Source of the DNA: Bradyrhizobium sp. 141 | Lineage (GTDB): Bacteria > Pseudomonadota > Alphaproteobacteria > Rhizobiales > Xanthobacteraceae | NCBI RefSeq assembly: GCF_023074055.1 | Contig: NZ_JADPKR010000103.1 | Location: 289,661 to 353,660 of the forward strand | Length of the DNA: 64,000 bases | Reading direction: 5' to 3' | Shown: positions 39,631 through 47,023 of the stretch, one piece after another | How the letters are laid out: each line of letters opens with the position of its first letter | How positions within the stretch are numbered: position 1 is the first letter of the stretch | Translations under genes and position numbers: made by a program | Notes under the pieces: model-generated | The model's input: the letters and a program-made list of their open reading frames with translations, nothing else | Told to the model about the DNA's origin: nothing | Databases searched by the model: none

Positions 39631-39643
39631 GTTGGGCCCGCGA

Positions 39644-41134
39644 ATGGACCACGAAAAGGTCAACATCCTGCTCGTCGACGACCAGCCGGCCAAGCTGCTC
39701 GCCTATGAGGTGATCCTGAAGGAGCTCGGCGAGAACCTCGTGATCGCCTCGTCCGGACGCGAGGCGCTGGAGCTGCTGCTCAAGACCGAGATCGCGGTGA
39801 TCTTGGTCGACGTCTGCATGCCCGAGCTCGACGGCTTCGAGCTCGCCGCAATGATCCGCGAGCATCCGCGCTTCCAGAAGACCGCTATGATCTTCATCTC
39901 CGCCATCCAGGTCAGCGACATCGACCGGTTGCGCGGCTACGAGATGGGCGCGGTCGACTACGTGCCGGTACCGGTCGTGCCGGAGGTGCTGCGCGCCAAG
40001 ATCAAGGTGTTCGCCGAGCTCTACCGCAAGACCCGCGAGCTCGAACGGCTGAACCAGGAGCTCGAGGATCGCGTCCGCGCGCGCACGGCGGAGCTGGAGA
40101 ACTCCACCGCGAGGCTGCGCGAGAGCGAGCAGCGGCGCAGCATGGCGATCGCCGCAGGCAAGATGGGCTCCTGGGATTGGGACTGGATCACCGGCGACTG
40201 GATGTGGGACGAGGGGCAATATCGCATCTTTGGCGTCGGCCCCGAGAGCTTCGAGGTCAACCCGGCCAACGTTCAGGCGCTGTTGCATCCCGACGACGTC
40301 GATCAGCTGCGCAAGGCGATCGCCGAATTCAACAAGGGCGCGCGCGCCTACGAGACCGAGTTCCGCATCCTGCGGCCCGACGGAGAGGTGCGCTGGTGCG
40401 TCGGCACGGCGGCAGCAACCGTGGACGATAGCAGTCGCGTCGTGCGCGTGAGCGGCGTCACCGTGGACATCACCGAACGCAAGCGTGCCGAGGAACGGCA
40501 GAATCTGCTGGCGCGGGAAGTCGATCATCGCGCCAAGAATGCGCTGGCGTTGGCGCAGTCGATCGTGCGCCTCACCCGTGCCGACGAGGTCAAGGACTAT
40601 GTCAACGCCGTCGAGGGACGCATCAATGCGCTGGCGCGCGTGCACACCATCCTGTCGCTGTCGAGCTGGCAGGGCGCCGAGCTCTCCAGGCTGATCGACG
40701 AGGAGCTTGCGCCCTATTCGCTCGGTGGCCAGATCATATTGGCCGGTCCGGAGGTCCAGTTGCTGCCGGCGACGGCCCAGACGCTCGCGCTCGCGCTGCA
40801 TGAGCTCTTCACCAACTCAGCCAAGTATGGCGCCCTCTCGACCAGGTCGGGACGGCTCACGATCGGCTGGCAGGTCAAGGATCAAGTGCTGACGCTGAGC
40901 TGGGAGGAATCCGGCGGTCCGCTCGTCATGACTCCGAAATCTCGCGGCTTCGGCACCCGGAGCTTGCTCGCAAGCGTCGAGTCGCAGCTCGGTGGACAGG
41001 CGCTGTTCGATTGGCGAGCCGAGGGCCTGTTGTGCCGTCTGGAGGTGCCGTTGATACGCAAGACGGCGGCGACAACCGCATCCGGCAAATTCGAAGAGGC
41101 CAGCGCCGCCGAATTGCAGCGTGCATCCGGTTAG
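39644..41134 (+). CDS. REC-PAS-HWE histidine kinase
   Basis: ATG 39644, 13 bp after the giant kinase stop. 496 residues: a receiver (1-120) with phospho-acceptor D56 in VDVCMPELDG; a coiled coil; a PAS domain (about 165-285, WDWDWITGDWMWDEG, FRILRPDGEVRWCVG, VDITERKRAEE); and an HWE-type kinase with H295 in EVDHRAKNALALAQ and a catalytic domain with HELFTNSAKYGALS. HWE kinases commonly feed the PhyR-NepR-EcfG pathway. The receiver makes it a natural target of the upstream hybrid kinase. Confidence 0.93.
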   Translation: MDHEKVNILLVDDQPAKLLAYEVILKELGENLVIASSGREALELLLKTEIAVILVDVCMPELDGFELAAMIREHPRFQKTAMIFISAIQVSDIDRLRGYEMGAVDYVPVPVVPEVLRAKIKVFAELYRKTRELERLNQELEDRVRARTAELENSTARLRESEQRRSMAIAAGKMGSWDWDWITGDWMWDEGQYRIFGVGPESFEVNPANVQALLHPDDVDQLRKAIAEFNKGARAYETEFRILRPDGEVRWCVGTAAATVDDSSRVVRVSGVTVDITERKRAEERQNLLAREVDHRAKNALALAQSIVRLTRADEVKDYVNAVEGRINALARVHTILSLSSWQGAELSRLIDEELAPYSLGGQIILAGPEVQLLPATAQTLALALHELFTNSAKYGALSTRSGRLTIGWQVKDQVLTLSWEESGGPLVMTPKSRGFGTRSLLASVESQLGGQALFDWRAEGLLCRLEVPLIRKTAATTASGKFEEASAAELQRASG

Positions 41135-41236
41135 AGCGTTCGCAGCGAAGTGAAGACTGTTTCGCGTCGAGAAAACGCGTCAAGACGAGAATCGAGAGCT
41201 TCCGTTTCGATTCAATCGGAATGACAAAAGCTCTAG
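41133..41236. repeat. dispersed intergenic repeat (TTAGAGC...AAAGCTCTA)
   Basis: Begins TTAGAGCGTTCGCAGCGAAG and ends GACAAAAGCTCTA, with AGAGCTTCCGTTTCGATTCA inside. Ends are short inverted copies (TAGAGC/GCTCTA). It sits at the 3' end of the kinase operon. Confidence 0.65.
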
Positions 41237-41454
41237 CCGGACGCCGCGCTCGTCATACGTTGCGCCATCCGCGGTTCGCGCGCGACCCGGCCTTCGAGCC
41301 AGGCCTCCGTTCGGGCGAGATCGCGTAGCGCCCTGGCATAGCGGCGAGCCGCGCTTCGCTCCGCGCCCCGCGGCAGCTTGCGCGCTTTGCGCAGAATGTC
41401 CGCGGCGGCGTTGCGATAGGCCAGTGAGCGGTAAAGAAAGACGACCTTGCCCAT
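41233..41454 (-). CDS. small basic hypothetical protein (73 aa)
   Basis: ATG 41454: MGKVVFLYRSLAYRNAAADI, then LRKARKLPRGAERSAARRYA and LRDLARTEAWLEGRVARE. Two Arg/Ala-rich amphipathic helices. The composition and size match the other small helical proteins of this region. No ribosome binding site of note. Convergent with the HWE kinase gene across the repeat. Confidence 0.65.
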   Translation of the reverse strand: MGKVVFLYRSLAYRNAAADILRKARKLPRGAERSAARRYARALRDLARTEAWLEGRVAREPRMAQRMTSAASG

Positions 41455-41543
41455 ATCGAATGTCCCGTTTTGATGGCGCTCATCCTCGCAAGGCCGGCAT
41501 GAACGTCGGATGAAGCCGGTGATGACAATTCCTTCATTTATAT

Positions 41544-41568
41544 GGAACCGGCGACTATCGCCCGCGTT
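41544..41568 (+). promoter_or_regulatory. EcfG-type promoter, full consensus (GGAAC-N16-CGTT)
   Basis: GGAAC at 41544-41548, 16 bp, CGTT at 41565-41568, 26 bp before the gene at 41595. Exact match. Confidence 0.7.
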
Positions 41569-41594
41569 TGCATGCCAGATCGGGATGCAGTCCC

Positions 41595-41852
41595 ATGCGC
41601 GCAAAAAAGTCGTCGGACCTGGTCTCTCCTGCCGGCCTCATCAAGCTGATGACGCATACAATGATGGGCGCGGCCCTCGGCCTCGCCTTCAGTCTCGCGC
41701 TGATCCTGTGCAATCCCGCCGTCGCCAACCTGCTCAATCACGGTGGAAGCCAGGCCGCGATCGTTTTTGCCCTTACATTGGTGACGACGTTCGCGATCGG
41801 CGCAACCCTCACCGGCGTGGTGTTCATCCTCGCTGAGGACAAGCAATCTTGA
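41595..41852 (+). CDS. small inner-membrane protein (85 aa)
   Basis: ATG 41595. A polar N-terminus (MRAKKSSDLVSPAGLIKLMT) is followed by two membrane helices (MMGAALGLAFSLALILCNPA and IVFALTLVTTFAIGATLTGV) and a short acidic tail (FILAEDKQS). No family known. Under a consensus EcfG promoter, so probably stress-induced. Confidence 0.75.
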   Translation: MRAKKSSDLVSPAGLIKLMTHTMMGAALGLAFSLALILCNPAVANLLNHGGSQAAIVFALTLVTTFAIGATLTGVVFILAEDKQS

Positions 41853-41883
41853 AGCGTCGTGAAGCGGGGCAGATGCTTTGTCG

Positions 41884-41908
41884 GGAACTCCTGCGGTAAA
41901 TGGCGGTT
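41884..41908 (+). promoter_or_regulatory. EcfG-type promoter (GGAAC-N16-GGTT)
   Basis: GGAAC at 41884-41888, 16 bp, GGTT at 41905-41908, 39 bp before the gene at 41947. Confidence 0.6.
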
Positions 41909-41946
41909 GGCTGCCTGCGTCAATTTAACTCAGGGAGTTCCCTCGC

Positions 41947-42195
41947 ATGACAACGACCAAGCTCGCTCTCACCGTGATGTTGGCAACTGGTCTCGCCGCT
42001 GCACCGCTCGCCGCGCAGGCCAAGTCGCACAAGGCGAAACACGGATCCTCGATGTCGTCATCACAGACCACCGGCGCCAACACCAAGTCCTCGAAGGGCG
42101 CGGATCCGTCCGGCCAAGGTGGCTCCGGTCCCGGATCGGACCAGGGCGGCACCATGACGAACCAGAGCAGCAAGGGCATGAGCAACACCAAGTAA
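41947..42195 (+). CDS. secreted Ser/Gly-rich small protein
   Basis: Ribosome binding site AGGGAG. Signal peptide MTTTKLALTVMLATGLAAAP with cleavage at AAQAK. The mature 57 residues are Lys/Ser/Gly/Thr-rich (HKAKHGSSMSSSQTTGANTK, GADPSGQGGSGPGSDQGGTM) and probably disordered. Composition resembles the protein at 32715-33053. A strong terminator follows, so it is monocistronic. Confidence 0.75.
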   Translation: MTTTKLALTVMLATGLAAAPLAAQAKSHKAKHGSSMSSSQTTGANTKSSKGADPSGQGGSGPGSDQGGTMTNQSSKGMSNTK

Positions 42196-42217
42196 GCTCA
42201 GGCGCCCATCTCAGACA

Positions 42218-42247
42218 AAAGCCCCGCGGCGGCGCGGGGCTTTTTCG
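42218..42247 (+). terminator. Rho-independent terminator
   Basis: AAAGCCCCGC, loop GGCG, GCGGGGCTTTTT. Stem followed directly by five T. Confidence 0.9.
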
Positions 42248-42300
42248 TCTCGATGATCGATCGGCAATCGCGCGCCGTATCGGCGAGCGCCTGCGTCAGC

Positions 42301-42510
42301 TCATTGCGGCCGGCGCGCTTGCAAGTTGAGCCCGAGGCTCACAGAATTCGTCTTCACGAGATGCTCGAGCTGCGCCCGCTTGCGTCCGATCAGAAGTTGG
42401 GCCGCCGCATCATCGAGACCCGCGCGCTGCAATTGCCGGATGGCAGAGCCAAGTTCGAGAATCTCGGCGCGCAACCTCAAGATCCGGTAAGTGTCCGGGT
42501 CTTCCTCCAT
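42301..42510 (-). CDS. small helical hypothetical protein (69 aa)
   Basis: 69 residues, MEEDPDTYRILRLRAEILEL, then GSAIRQLQRAGLDDAAAQLL and IGRKRAQLEHLVKTNSVSLG. Two or three amphipathic helices, reminiscent of a short coiled coil. It follows the gene at 42530 on the same strand with a 19-bp gap, so the two probably form an operon. Confidence 0.7.
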   Translation of the reverse strand: MEEDPDTYRILRLRAEILELGSAIRQLQRAGLDDAAAQLLIGRKRAQLEHLVKTNSVSLGLNLQARRPQ

Positions 42511-42529
42511 GGCGCCCCCTCAAAGATTT

Positions 42530-42805
42530 TCAGCGCCGTGTGTTCGCGCGCTCGGGATTGCCGACTGTCTTCAACGAACGACGACGCATCCGGTCGCGGA
42601 CGTCGGGCAGCACGTCGCCGCCTCCGGCAGCCTTCCATTCGCCGACCAGCAGATTGATCCTCCGGCGCAAATCCATCTGCGCCAGGGCCTGCTGGCCGCA
42701 ATCGCGATCGCCGTTGATGCGATCGCGCACGGCGGCCTCGACGTCGGCCATTTCCAGCCTCAAGACGCTGATTTTACGTCGAATTTCATTAATTCTGTTG
42801 TCCAT
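42530..42805 (-). CDS. small helical hypothetical protein (91 aa)
   Basis: 91 residues starting MDNRINEIRRKISVLRLEMA, continuing DVEAAVRDRINGDRDCGQQA and DLRRRINLLVGEWKAAGGGD, with a basic C-terminus. Coiled-coil propensity is high in the first 25 residues. The upstream 60 bp are AT-rich and shared with the divergent DUF3072 gene. Function unknown. Confidence 0.7.
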   Translation of the reverse strand: MDNRINEIRRKISVLRLEMADVEAAVRDRINGDRDCGQQALAQMDLRRRINLLVGEWKAAGGGDVLPDVRDRMRRRSLKTVGNPERANTRR

Positions 42806-42866
42806 GGCTTGTTAGAACAAAATAAGAACATATAGTCAAGTCACGATTTCAGGACGGAGAAGCCAG

Positions 42867-43061
42867 ATGCAGGTTCAAGGTAAATACGACGCCAGAGTCT
42901 TCCTCACCGAGCAGATGACCCGGGCGCAGGGGCTGAGGCTGAAGCGGCTGAGCGATGAGGCGTATCAGCCCGCACAATATGCGCGCGATCTATCCTTCAC
43001 CGAGGCCGCACGGCGCATCCAGGTGCTGGAAGCGGAAATCGAGCTGGCAAATTCCTTCTAG
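42867..43061 (+). CDS. DUF3072-like small protein
   Basis: 64 residues. TEQMTRAQGLRLKRLSDEAY, then PAQYARDLSFTEAARRIQVLEAE matches the DUF3072/SAP-like pattern of a helix, a short Pro turn and a second helix with A-x-R-R-I-x-x-L. Such domains are frequent in small soil-bacterial proteins and may bind nucleic acid, but this is not established. GGAGAAGCC precedes the ATG. Confidence 0.7.
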   Translation: MQVQGKYDARVFLTEQMTRAQGLRLKRLSDEAYQPAQYARDLSFTEAARRIQVLEAEIELANSF

Positions 43062-43098
43062 GCTGCGCATGCGCTCGGAATGTCGGGTGCGCAGTTTC

Positions 43099-43123
43099 GG
43101 AACCATGCCCGGGTCGAACGGTT
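43099..43123 (+). promoter_or_regulatory. EcfG-type promoter (GGAAC-N16-GGTT)
   Basis: GGAAC at 43099-43103, 16 bp, GGTT at 43120-43123, 25 bp before the lysine-rich protein. Confidence 0.6.
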
Positions 43124-43147
43124 CTCCTCGGCCAAGGGAGAACATGC

Positions 43148-43438
43148 ATGGCACGCAAGGCAAAGAAGCGTCGCTACTCGCGCAGCTCCGGCAGCGATGT
43201 CGAAAGCGAGATGCGACGCTACAAGAAGGGCACGGCAAAGAGCGGCCGTAAAGGCCGTGGCGGACGCGTGAAGAGTCGCAAGCAGGCGATCGCGATCGGA
43301 CTGTCGAAGGCGCGCAAGAAGGGCAAGAAGGTCCCGAAGAAGGCCTCGAAGAAGAAAGCGTCCAAGAAGAGGGCGACCAAAAAGACAACCAAGAAGACAA
43401 CCAAGAAATCGTCGAAGCGCAAATCCAGCAAGCGTTGA
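43148..43438 (+). CDS. lysine-rich histone H1-like protein (DUF6496-type)
   Basis: 96 residues, over 40 per cent Lys/Arg. The first half has a DUF6496-like core, VESEMRRYKKGTAKSG, then RVKSRKQAIAIGLSKARKKG. The second half is a tail of KKASKKKASKKRATKKTTKK-type repeats, as in the C-terminal tail of eukaryotic H1 and bacterial H1-like proteins. Non-specific DNA binding and compaction under stress is the likely role. Its promoter is of EcfG type. Confidence 0.82.
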   Translation: MARKAKKRRYSRSSGSDVESEMRRYKKGTAKSGRKGRGGRVKSRKQAIAIGLSKARKKGKKVPKKASKKKASKKRATKKTTKKTTKKSSKRKSSKR

Positions 43439-43450
43439 CGCTGACCTGTC

Positions 43451-43813
43451 TCAGATCATGCTGCCCGGCATGAAGCAGCGGATCGAGACCCCAAAGGCCG
43501 TCTTCACCGGCCACACCATGGTACGGCCGGCGCGGTTCGGCTCGGTGATGACGGCTTCATCAGGCACTTCGACCCACTCCCCGTCGAGACGCACACGATA
43601 ATGCCCGTTGTGCGACTCCCAGTCGGGATCGGCGACGGCAAACCCATCGGCGTCCGAACAGCAGGGACCGAGGTGGCTGCGCAGGCTGTCGAACCATGGC
43701 TTGAGGGGTGAGTCCGCGTAGCGGCCGTCATCACGACCGAGCGCGTTTCCGCCCCAAAGCACGAACGGCGCCGCGAGCAGCGCCCCCCTCAGCGAGAGCT
43801 TCAATCGATCCAT
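43451..43813 (-). CDS. secreted hypothetical protein (120 aa)
   Basis: ATG 43813 gives the signal peptide MDRLKLSLRGALLAAPFVLW with cleavage near NALGRD. The mature part contains SHLGPCCSDADG, DWESHNGHYRVRLDGEWVEV, PDEAVITEPNRAGRTMVW and a final Cys in IRCFMPGSMI. Three Cys and a beta-rich pattern suggest a small periplasmic domain. No family is assigned. A 12-bp inverted repeat lies upstream. Confidence 0.75.
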   Translation of the reverse strand: MDRLKLSLRGALLAAPFVLWGGNALGRDDGRYADSPLKPWFDSLRSHLGPCCSDADGFAVADPDWESHNGHYRVRLDGEWVEVPDEAVITEPNRAGRTMVWPVKTAFGVSIRCFMPGSMI

Positions 43814-43863
43814 GTCGGCACCGATCAAATGCGAACCACCGGCCAGCTCCACAAAGCGGCGGC

Positions 43864-43937
43864 CAGTTCGAAGTTCCACGCTTGCAACCCGTCTTGCCGG
43901 CGTCGTTGCCGCTGAAGACCGGTGTAACTTCGAACTG
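43864..43937. promoter_or_regulatory. paired AGTTCGAAGT sites (inverted repeat)
   Basis: CAGTTCGAAGTT (43864-43875) and AACTTCGAACTG (43926-43937) are perfect inverted copies 50 bp apart, and each contains the palindrome TTCGAA. They lie between the secreted protein gene and a presumed rightward small RNA, so they may be operator sites for one regulator. Confidence 0.45.
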
Positions 43938-43944
43938 TGATGAG

Positions 43945-44070
43945 TGAACACGGCTTTTTCGGACGAACCCAGTCACTGTCCCTGCCGTTAACGAGAATGT
44001 TATCGATGGCCCTCCCGGGACGCTGAAGGCAAACGGACAAGGCGGCCCGAGGGCCGCCTTGTTTGTTTTT
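43945..44070 (+). ncRNA. candidate small RNA ending at an orphan terminator
   Basis: A strong plus-strand terminator (44037-44070) has no plus-strand gene in the 600 bp before it. The preceding 90 bp contain no convincing open frame and have short A/T-rich segments (GGCTTTTTCGG, GTTAACGAGAATGTTATCG). A transcript of roughly 100-140 nt is inferred; its 5' end is not defined by sequence. Confidence 0.35.
44037..44070 (+). terminator. Rho-independent terminator
   Basis: ACAAGGCGGCCC, GA, GGGCCGCCTTGT, then TTGTTTTTT on the plus strand. On the minus strand, after degP, the same stem lacks a clear T-run but could still end the transcript. Confidence 0.75.
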
Positions 44071-44089
44071 TGGCTGGTCGACGTTCGCC

Positions 44090-45637
44090 TCAGGCGAGCG
44101 GCACGGCCACGAACCTCGTCGCCTCCGCGCTTCTGACCTGCAACAGCACGCTGCGCTTGCCGGACGATTTGGCCTGCGCCAGCTCGGAGCGGACGTCGCC
44201 GACATTGGCGACCGCCTTGCCGCCGACATTGAGGATGACGTCGCCGGTCTGGATGCCGCGCTGCGCCGCCGGCCCTTGCGGATCGACTTCGGTGACGACA
44301 ACGCCCTTTTGGCCAGCGCCCTGGACGTCACCGGCCGGAGCCAGGCCGAGCCCGAGACGCGGCGTGCCGTCGTTCGGCTGCCCCTTGCCCTCGTCAGCGC
44401 TGCCATTTCCTTTGGCCTGCCGCTCGTTCGGCAGCTCGCCGAGTGCGAGCGTCAGCGTCTTGGTCCCGCCCTTGTGGAAGACGTCGAGCTTCACGGAGCT
44501 GCCCGGCGACAGGGTGGCGATGGTACGGGCGAGGTCGCGGGAGTCCTTGATCGCGGTGCCGTTGACGGCGGTGATGACGTCACCCGCCTCGATGCCGGCC
44601 TTGGCCGCCGGGCTGCCGTCCTGCGGATTGTCGACGATCGCACCGCGCGCCTCCTTCAAGCCGAGGCCGTCGGCGATCTCAGCGGTGACCGGTTGCACCT
44701 GCACGCCGAGCCAGCCGCGGGTCACCGCGCCCTTGTCCTTCAGCTGCGCGACGACGAGTTTTGCAGTCGAGGCCGGAATGTCGAAGCCGATGCCGACCGA
44801 GCCGCCGGAGGGCGAGAAGATCGCAGTGTTCACGCCGATCACGTTGCCGTTCATGTCGAAGGCGGGGCCGCCGGAATTGCCCTTGTTGATGGGCGCGTCG
44901 ATCTGGATGAAGTCGTCATAGGGACCATTGCCGATGTCGCGGCCGCTGGCCGAGACGATGCCGGCAGTCACGGTGCCGCCGAGGCCGAAGGGATTGCCGA
45001 CCGCGACCACCCAGTCGCCGACGCGCGGCTTCTGGTCGGCGAATTTGACGAACGGGAAGTCCTTCTTGCCATCGACCTTGATCAGCGCGAGATCGGTCTT
45101 CGGATCGGTGCCGACGACCTTCGCGGTGTAGCTCGTGCCGTCATCCATCGTCACCTGCACCGACTCGGCGTGGTCGACGACGTGGTTGTTGGTCACGGCA
45201 TAGCCGTCAGCGGAGATGAAGAAGCCGGAGCCTTCGCCCGTGATCATCTGATGGCGCTGGCGCGGCATGCCATTCATGCCGCCTGGGCCACGAAAGCCGA
45301 ACTGCCGGGAGAACTGGTCAAACGGCGTCTCCTCGTCCGAATCCATCCGGTTCTGTTGCAGCATGGCGCTCTTGTCGTTGGCCTGGTCGATCTTGACCCG
45401 CACCGAGATGACGGCGGGCTTGACCTTGCTGACGAGGTCACCGAAGCCCGGCGGCGTCGTGGCGGATTCCGCGGCCTGGGCCGGGGCAATGAAGGAGTTC
45501 AGAGCGAACGGCGAAGAGCCGGGAGAAGCCGCCAGCGCGGCCACGCCGAGCGCGGCCACGGTGCCGAGCAGCGCGAGCCGGCGCGGCCTCAAGATCTTGC
45601 GGGACGTCGAGGTGTCGGAATTGACGCGGTCGTTCAT
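44090..45637 (-). CDS. degP: periplasmic serine protease Do/DegP (HtrA)
   Basis: ATG 45637 (MNDRVNSDT) gives 515 residues. An N-terminal signal anchor (LALLGTVAALGVAALAASPG) precedes a trypsin-like domain with the triad His in TNNHVVD, Asp in KTDLALIKV and Ser in INKGNSGGPAF. Two PDZ domains follow (GWLGVQVQPVTAEIADGLGL and the C-terminal QRGIQTGDVILNVGG). It degrades misfolded envelope proteins. The ribosome binding region lies in a 13-bp inverted repeat. Confidence 0.93.
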   Translation of the reverse strand: MNDRVNSDTSTSRKILRPRRLALLGTVAALGVAALAASPGSSPFALNSFIAPAQAAESATTPPGFGDLVSKVKPAVISVRVKIDQANDKSAMLQQNRMDSDEETPFDQFSRQFGFRGPGGMNGMPRQRHQMITGEGSGFFISADGYAVTNNHVVDHAESVQVTMDDGTSYTAKVVGTDPKTDLALIKVDGKKDFPFVKFADQKPRVGDWVVAVGNPFGLGGTVTAGIVSASGRDIGNGPYDDFIQIDAPINKGNSGGPAFDMNGNVIGVNTAIFSPSGGSVGIGFDIPASTAKLVVAQLKDKGAVTRGWLGVQVQPVTAEIADGLGLKEARGAIVDNPQDGSPAAKAGIEAGDVITAVNGTAIKDSRDLARTIATLSPGSSVKLDVFHKGGTKTLTLALGELPNERQAKGNGSADEGKGQPNDGTPRLGLGLAPAGDVQGAGQKGVVVTEVDPQGPAAQRGIQTGDVILNVGGKAVANVGDVRSELAQAKSSGKRSVLLQVRSAEATRFVAVPLA

Positions 45638-45644
45638 GTCGAAA

Positions 45645-45685
45645 TGTCCATGTTGGAAGCTGTCGCCTTGCATCCAACATGGACA
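45645..45685 (-). promoter_or_regulatory. 13-bp inverted repeat in the degP leader
   Basis: TGTCCATGTTGGA and TCCAACATGGACA (45645-45657 and 45673-45685) are perfectly complementary with a 15-base loop. In the mRNA the 3' arm ends 7 bases before the degP ATG, where the ribosome must bind. It could be a translational switch. Confidence 0.55.
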
Positions 45686-45773
45686 TCGTCACCTTACGGC
45701 GTCCCGTCCGTCCGATTAAATCTTGGCAAAGAATATGCGAGCGGGCGGCACGGGGAAGGTCGTCCTTGCGCAT

Positions 45774-45787
45774 TTGATGCAGCTCAA
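45774..45787 (+). promoter_or_regulatory. FixK/FNR-type box
   Basis: TTGATGCAGCTCAA fits TTGA-N6-TCAA and lies 61 bp before the universal stress protein start, a suitable position for activation by FixK2 under low oxygen. Confidence 0.55.
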
Positions 45788-45848
45788 CGCCGATGCTTCC
45801 GGCAGTGAAAGACTGCAGCCACCGGGTGATGTTCATCGGAGGCGGCCC

Positions 45849-46685
45849 ATGTACAAGGACATTCTCGTTCACATCCCTACCGAGCGTCCCATGCGTTCCG
45901 CGATCGAAGGCTCGATTTCGCTCGCGGCACAGTTCAACGCTCATCTCGACGCGGTCGCGGTCGGCTATGTCGCAACCAGGGCGGCTCACGTGATGGAGGG
46001 CGGCGCCGCGGTGGCGGCCGTGTTCGAGCTCGAACGCGAGCGCGCGCTGGAGCGGGCCGAGGCCGCGCTCGCCGTGTTCGGAATCGAAGCGGCGAACGCC
46101 GGCATCTCCTACGCCTGCCGCCCGCTCGGCGCGATCCCGGTGGATGCAGCCGGCTCGCTCGGCGAGATGGCGCGCCTGCACGACCTCAGCGTCGTGGTTC
46201 AGCCCGATCCGGGGGAAGCCTCGTTCGACAACGACGTGCCGCGCGAGATCCTGTTCCAGGCGGGCGGCCCGGTGCTGTTGCTGCCCTACACCTTCCAAGG
46301 AGCTTTCAAGGCGGGGCGGATCGGCATCTGCTGGGACGGCAGCCGCCTCGCCGCCCGCGCCGTGCACGACGCAGCGCCGTTCCTGGCGCGCGCCGATGAG
46401 ATCGTAATCATCACCGTCAACGAGGCCAACGCGGTCCCCGACGAAGCTTCAGCGGGCGGTCTGGCAAGACATCTCGGCCGGCGCGGACTGTCGACCCGCA
46501 CGGTCGGCCTGTCGGCGACGCGCGCCGACATCCAGCCGACCATCCTGTCGCTGGCGGCCGACGAGGGCCTCGATCTCCTGGTGATGGGCGGCTACGGCCA
46601 TTCGCGATTGCAGGAGCGCGTTCTCGGCGGCGTCACCCGCGCCATGCTGGAAGCCATGACGGTCCCGACGCTGATGTCGCACTGA
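45849..46685 (+). CDS. tandem-domain universal stress protein
   Basis: ATG 45849 with GGAGG upstream; the open frame to 45723 is ignored. 278 residues with two Usp domains: 1-150 (MYKDILVHIPTERP) and 155-278, the latter with the ATP-binding pattern MGGYGHSRLQERVLGGVTRA. Such proteins bind ATP and help survival under low oxygen or energy stress. The FixK-type box agrees with microaerobic induction. Confidence 0.9.
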   Translation: MYKDILVHIPTERPMRSAIEGSISLAAQFNAHLDAVAVGYVATRAAHVMEGGAAVAAVFELERERALERAEAALAVFGIEAANAGISYACRPLGAIPVDAAGSLGEMARLHDLSVVVQPDPGEASFDNDVPREILFQAGGPVLLLPYTFQGAFKAGRIGICWDGSRLAARAVHDAAPFLARADEIVIITVNEANAVPDEASAGGLARHLGRRGLSTRTVGLSATRADIQPTILSLAADEGLDLLVMGGYGHSRLQERVLGGVTRAMLEAMTVPTLMSH

Positions 46686-46700
46686 GCCTGACAGGCGCCG

Positions 46701-46913
46701 TCACGCCGCGACCGGGGTCTCCCACGTCGTGGGCGCTGTGGCGCCCTCGTCGTGTTGCCCATTGCACGCGTCGAAATGCGCCTTGAGCTCGACCTCGGCG
46801 AGATATTCGAAATGTTCGGCCTGGCCGAGGAGTTCCCAGTTCTGAAGCGGCCGGTAGGCCGCCTGCTGGCGACAGAGGGACGCCAGCGCCCGGTAGCGAC
46901 GTACGTTCTCCAT
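46701..46913 (-). CDS. small helical protein, paralogue of 62066-62275
   Basis: 70 residues: MENVRRYRALASLCRQQAAY, then RPLQNWELLGQAEHFEYLAE and VELKAHFDACNG. The pattern ENVRRYR-x-(I/L)ASL-x-RQ-x-AA-x-RP-x-Q-x-W-x-LL-x-QA is shared with the 62066 protein. GGGAGGGTCTC precedes the ATG. Convergent with the universal stress protein gene. Function unknown. Confidence 0.75.
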   Translation of the reverse strand: MENVRRYRALASLCRQQAAYRPLQNWELLGQAEHFEYLAEVELKAHFDACNGQHDEGATAPTTWETPVAA

Positions 46914-47023
46914 GAGACCCTCCCTCGCATTGGCAAAGCTTATTGCCCCGATTTGCGTCAGGCCGATGGCGGTTGTGCAAAAGATTTACTGCGGCCATCG
47001 CGCGCCTGCTCTCGGCGTCGTTG

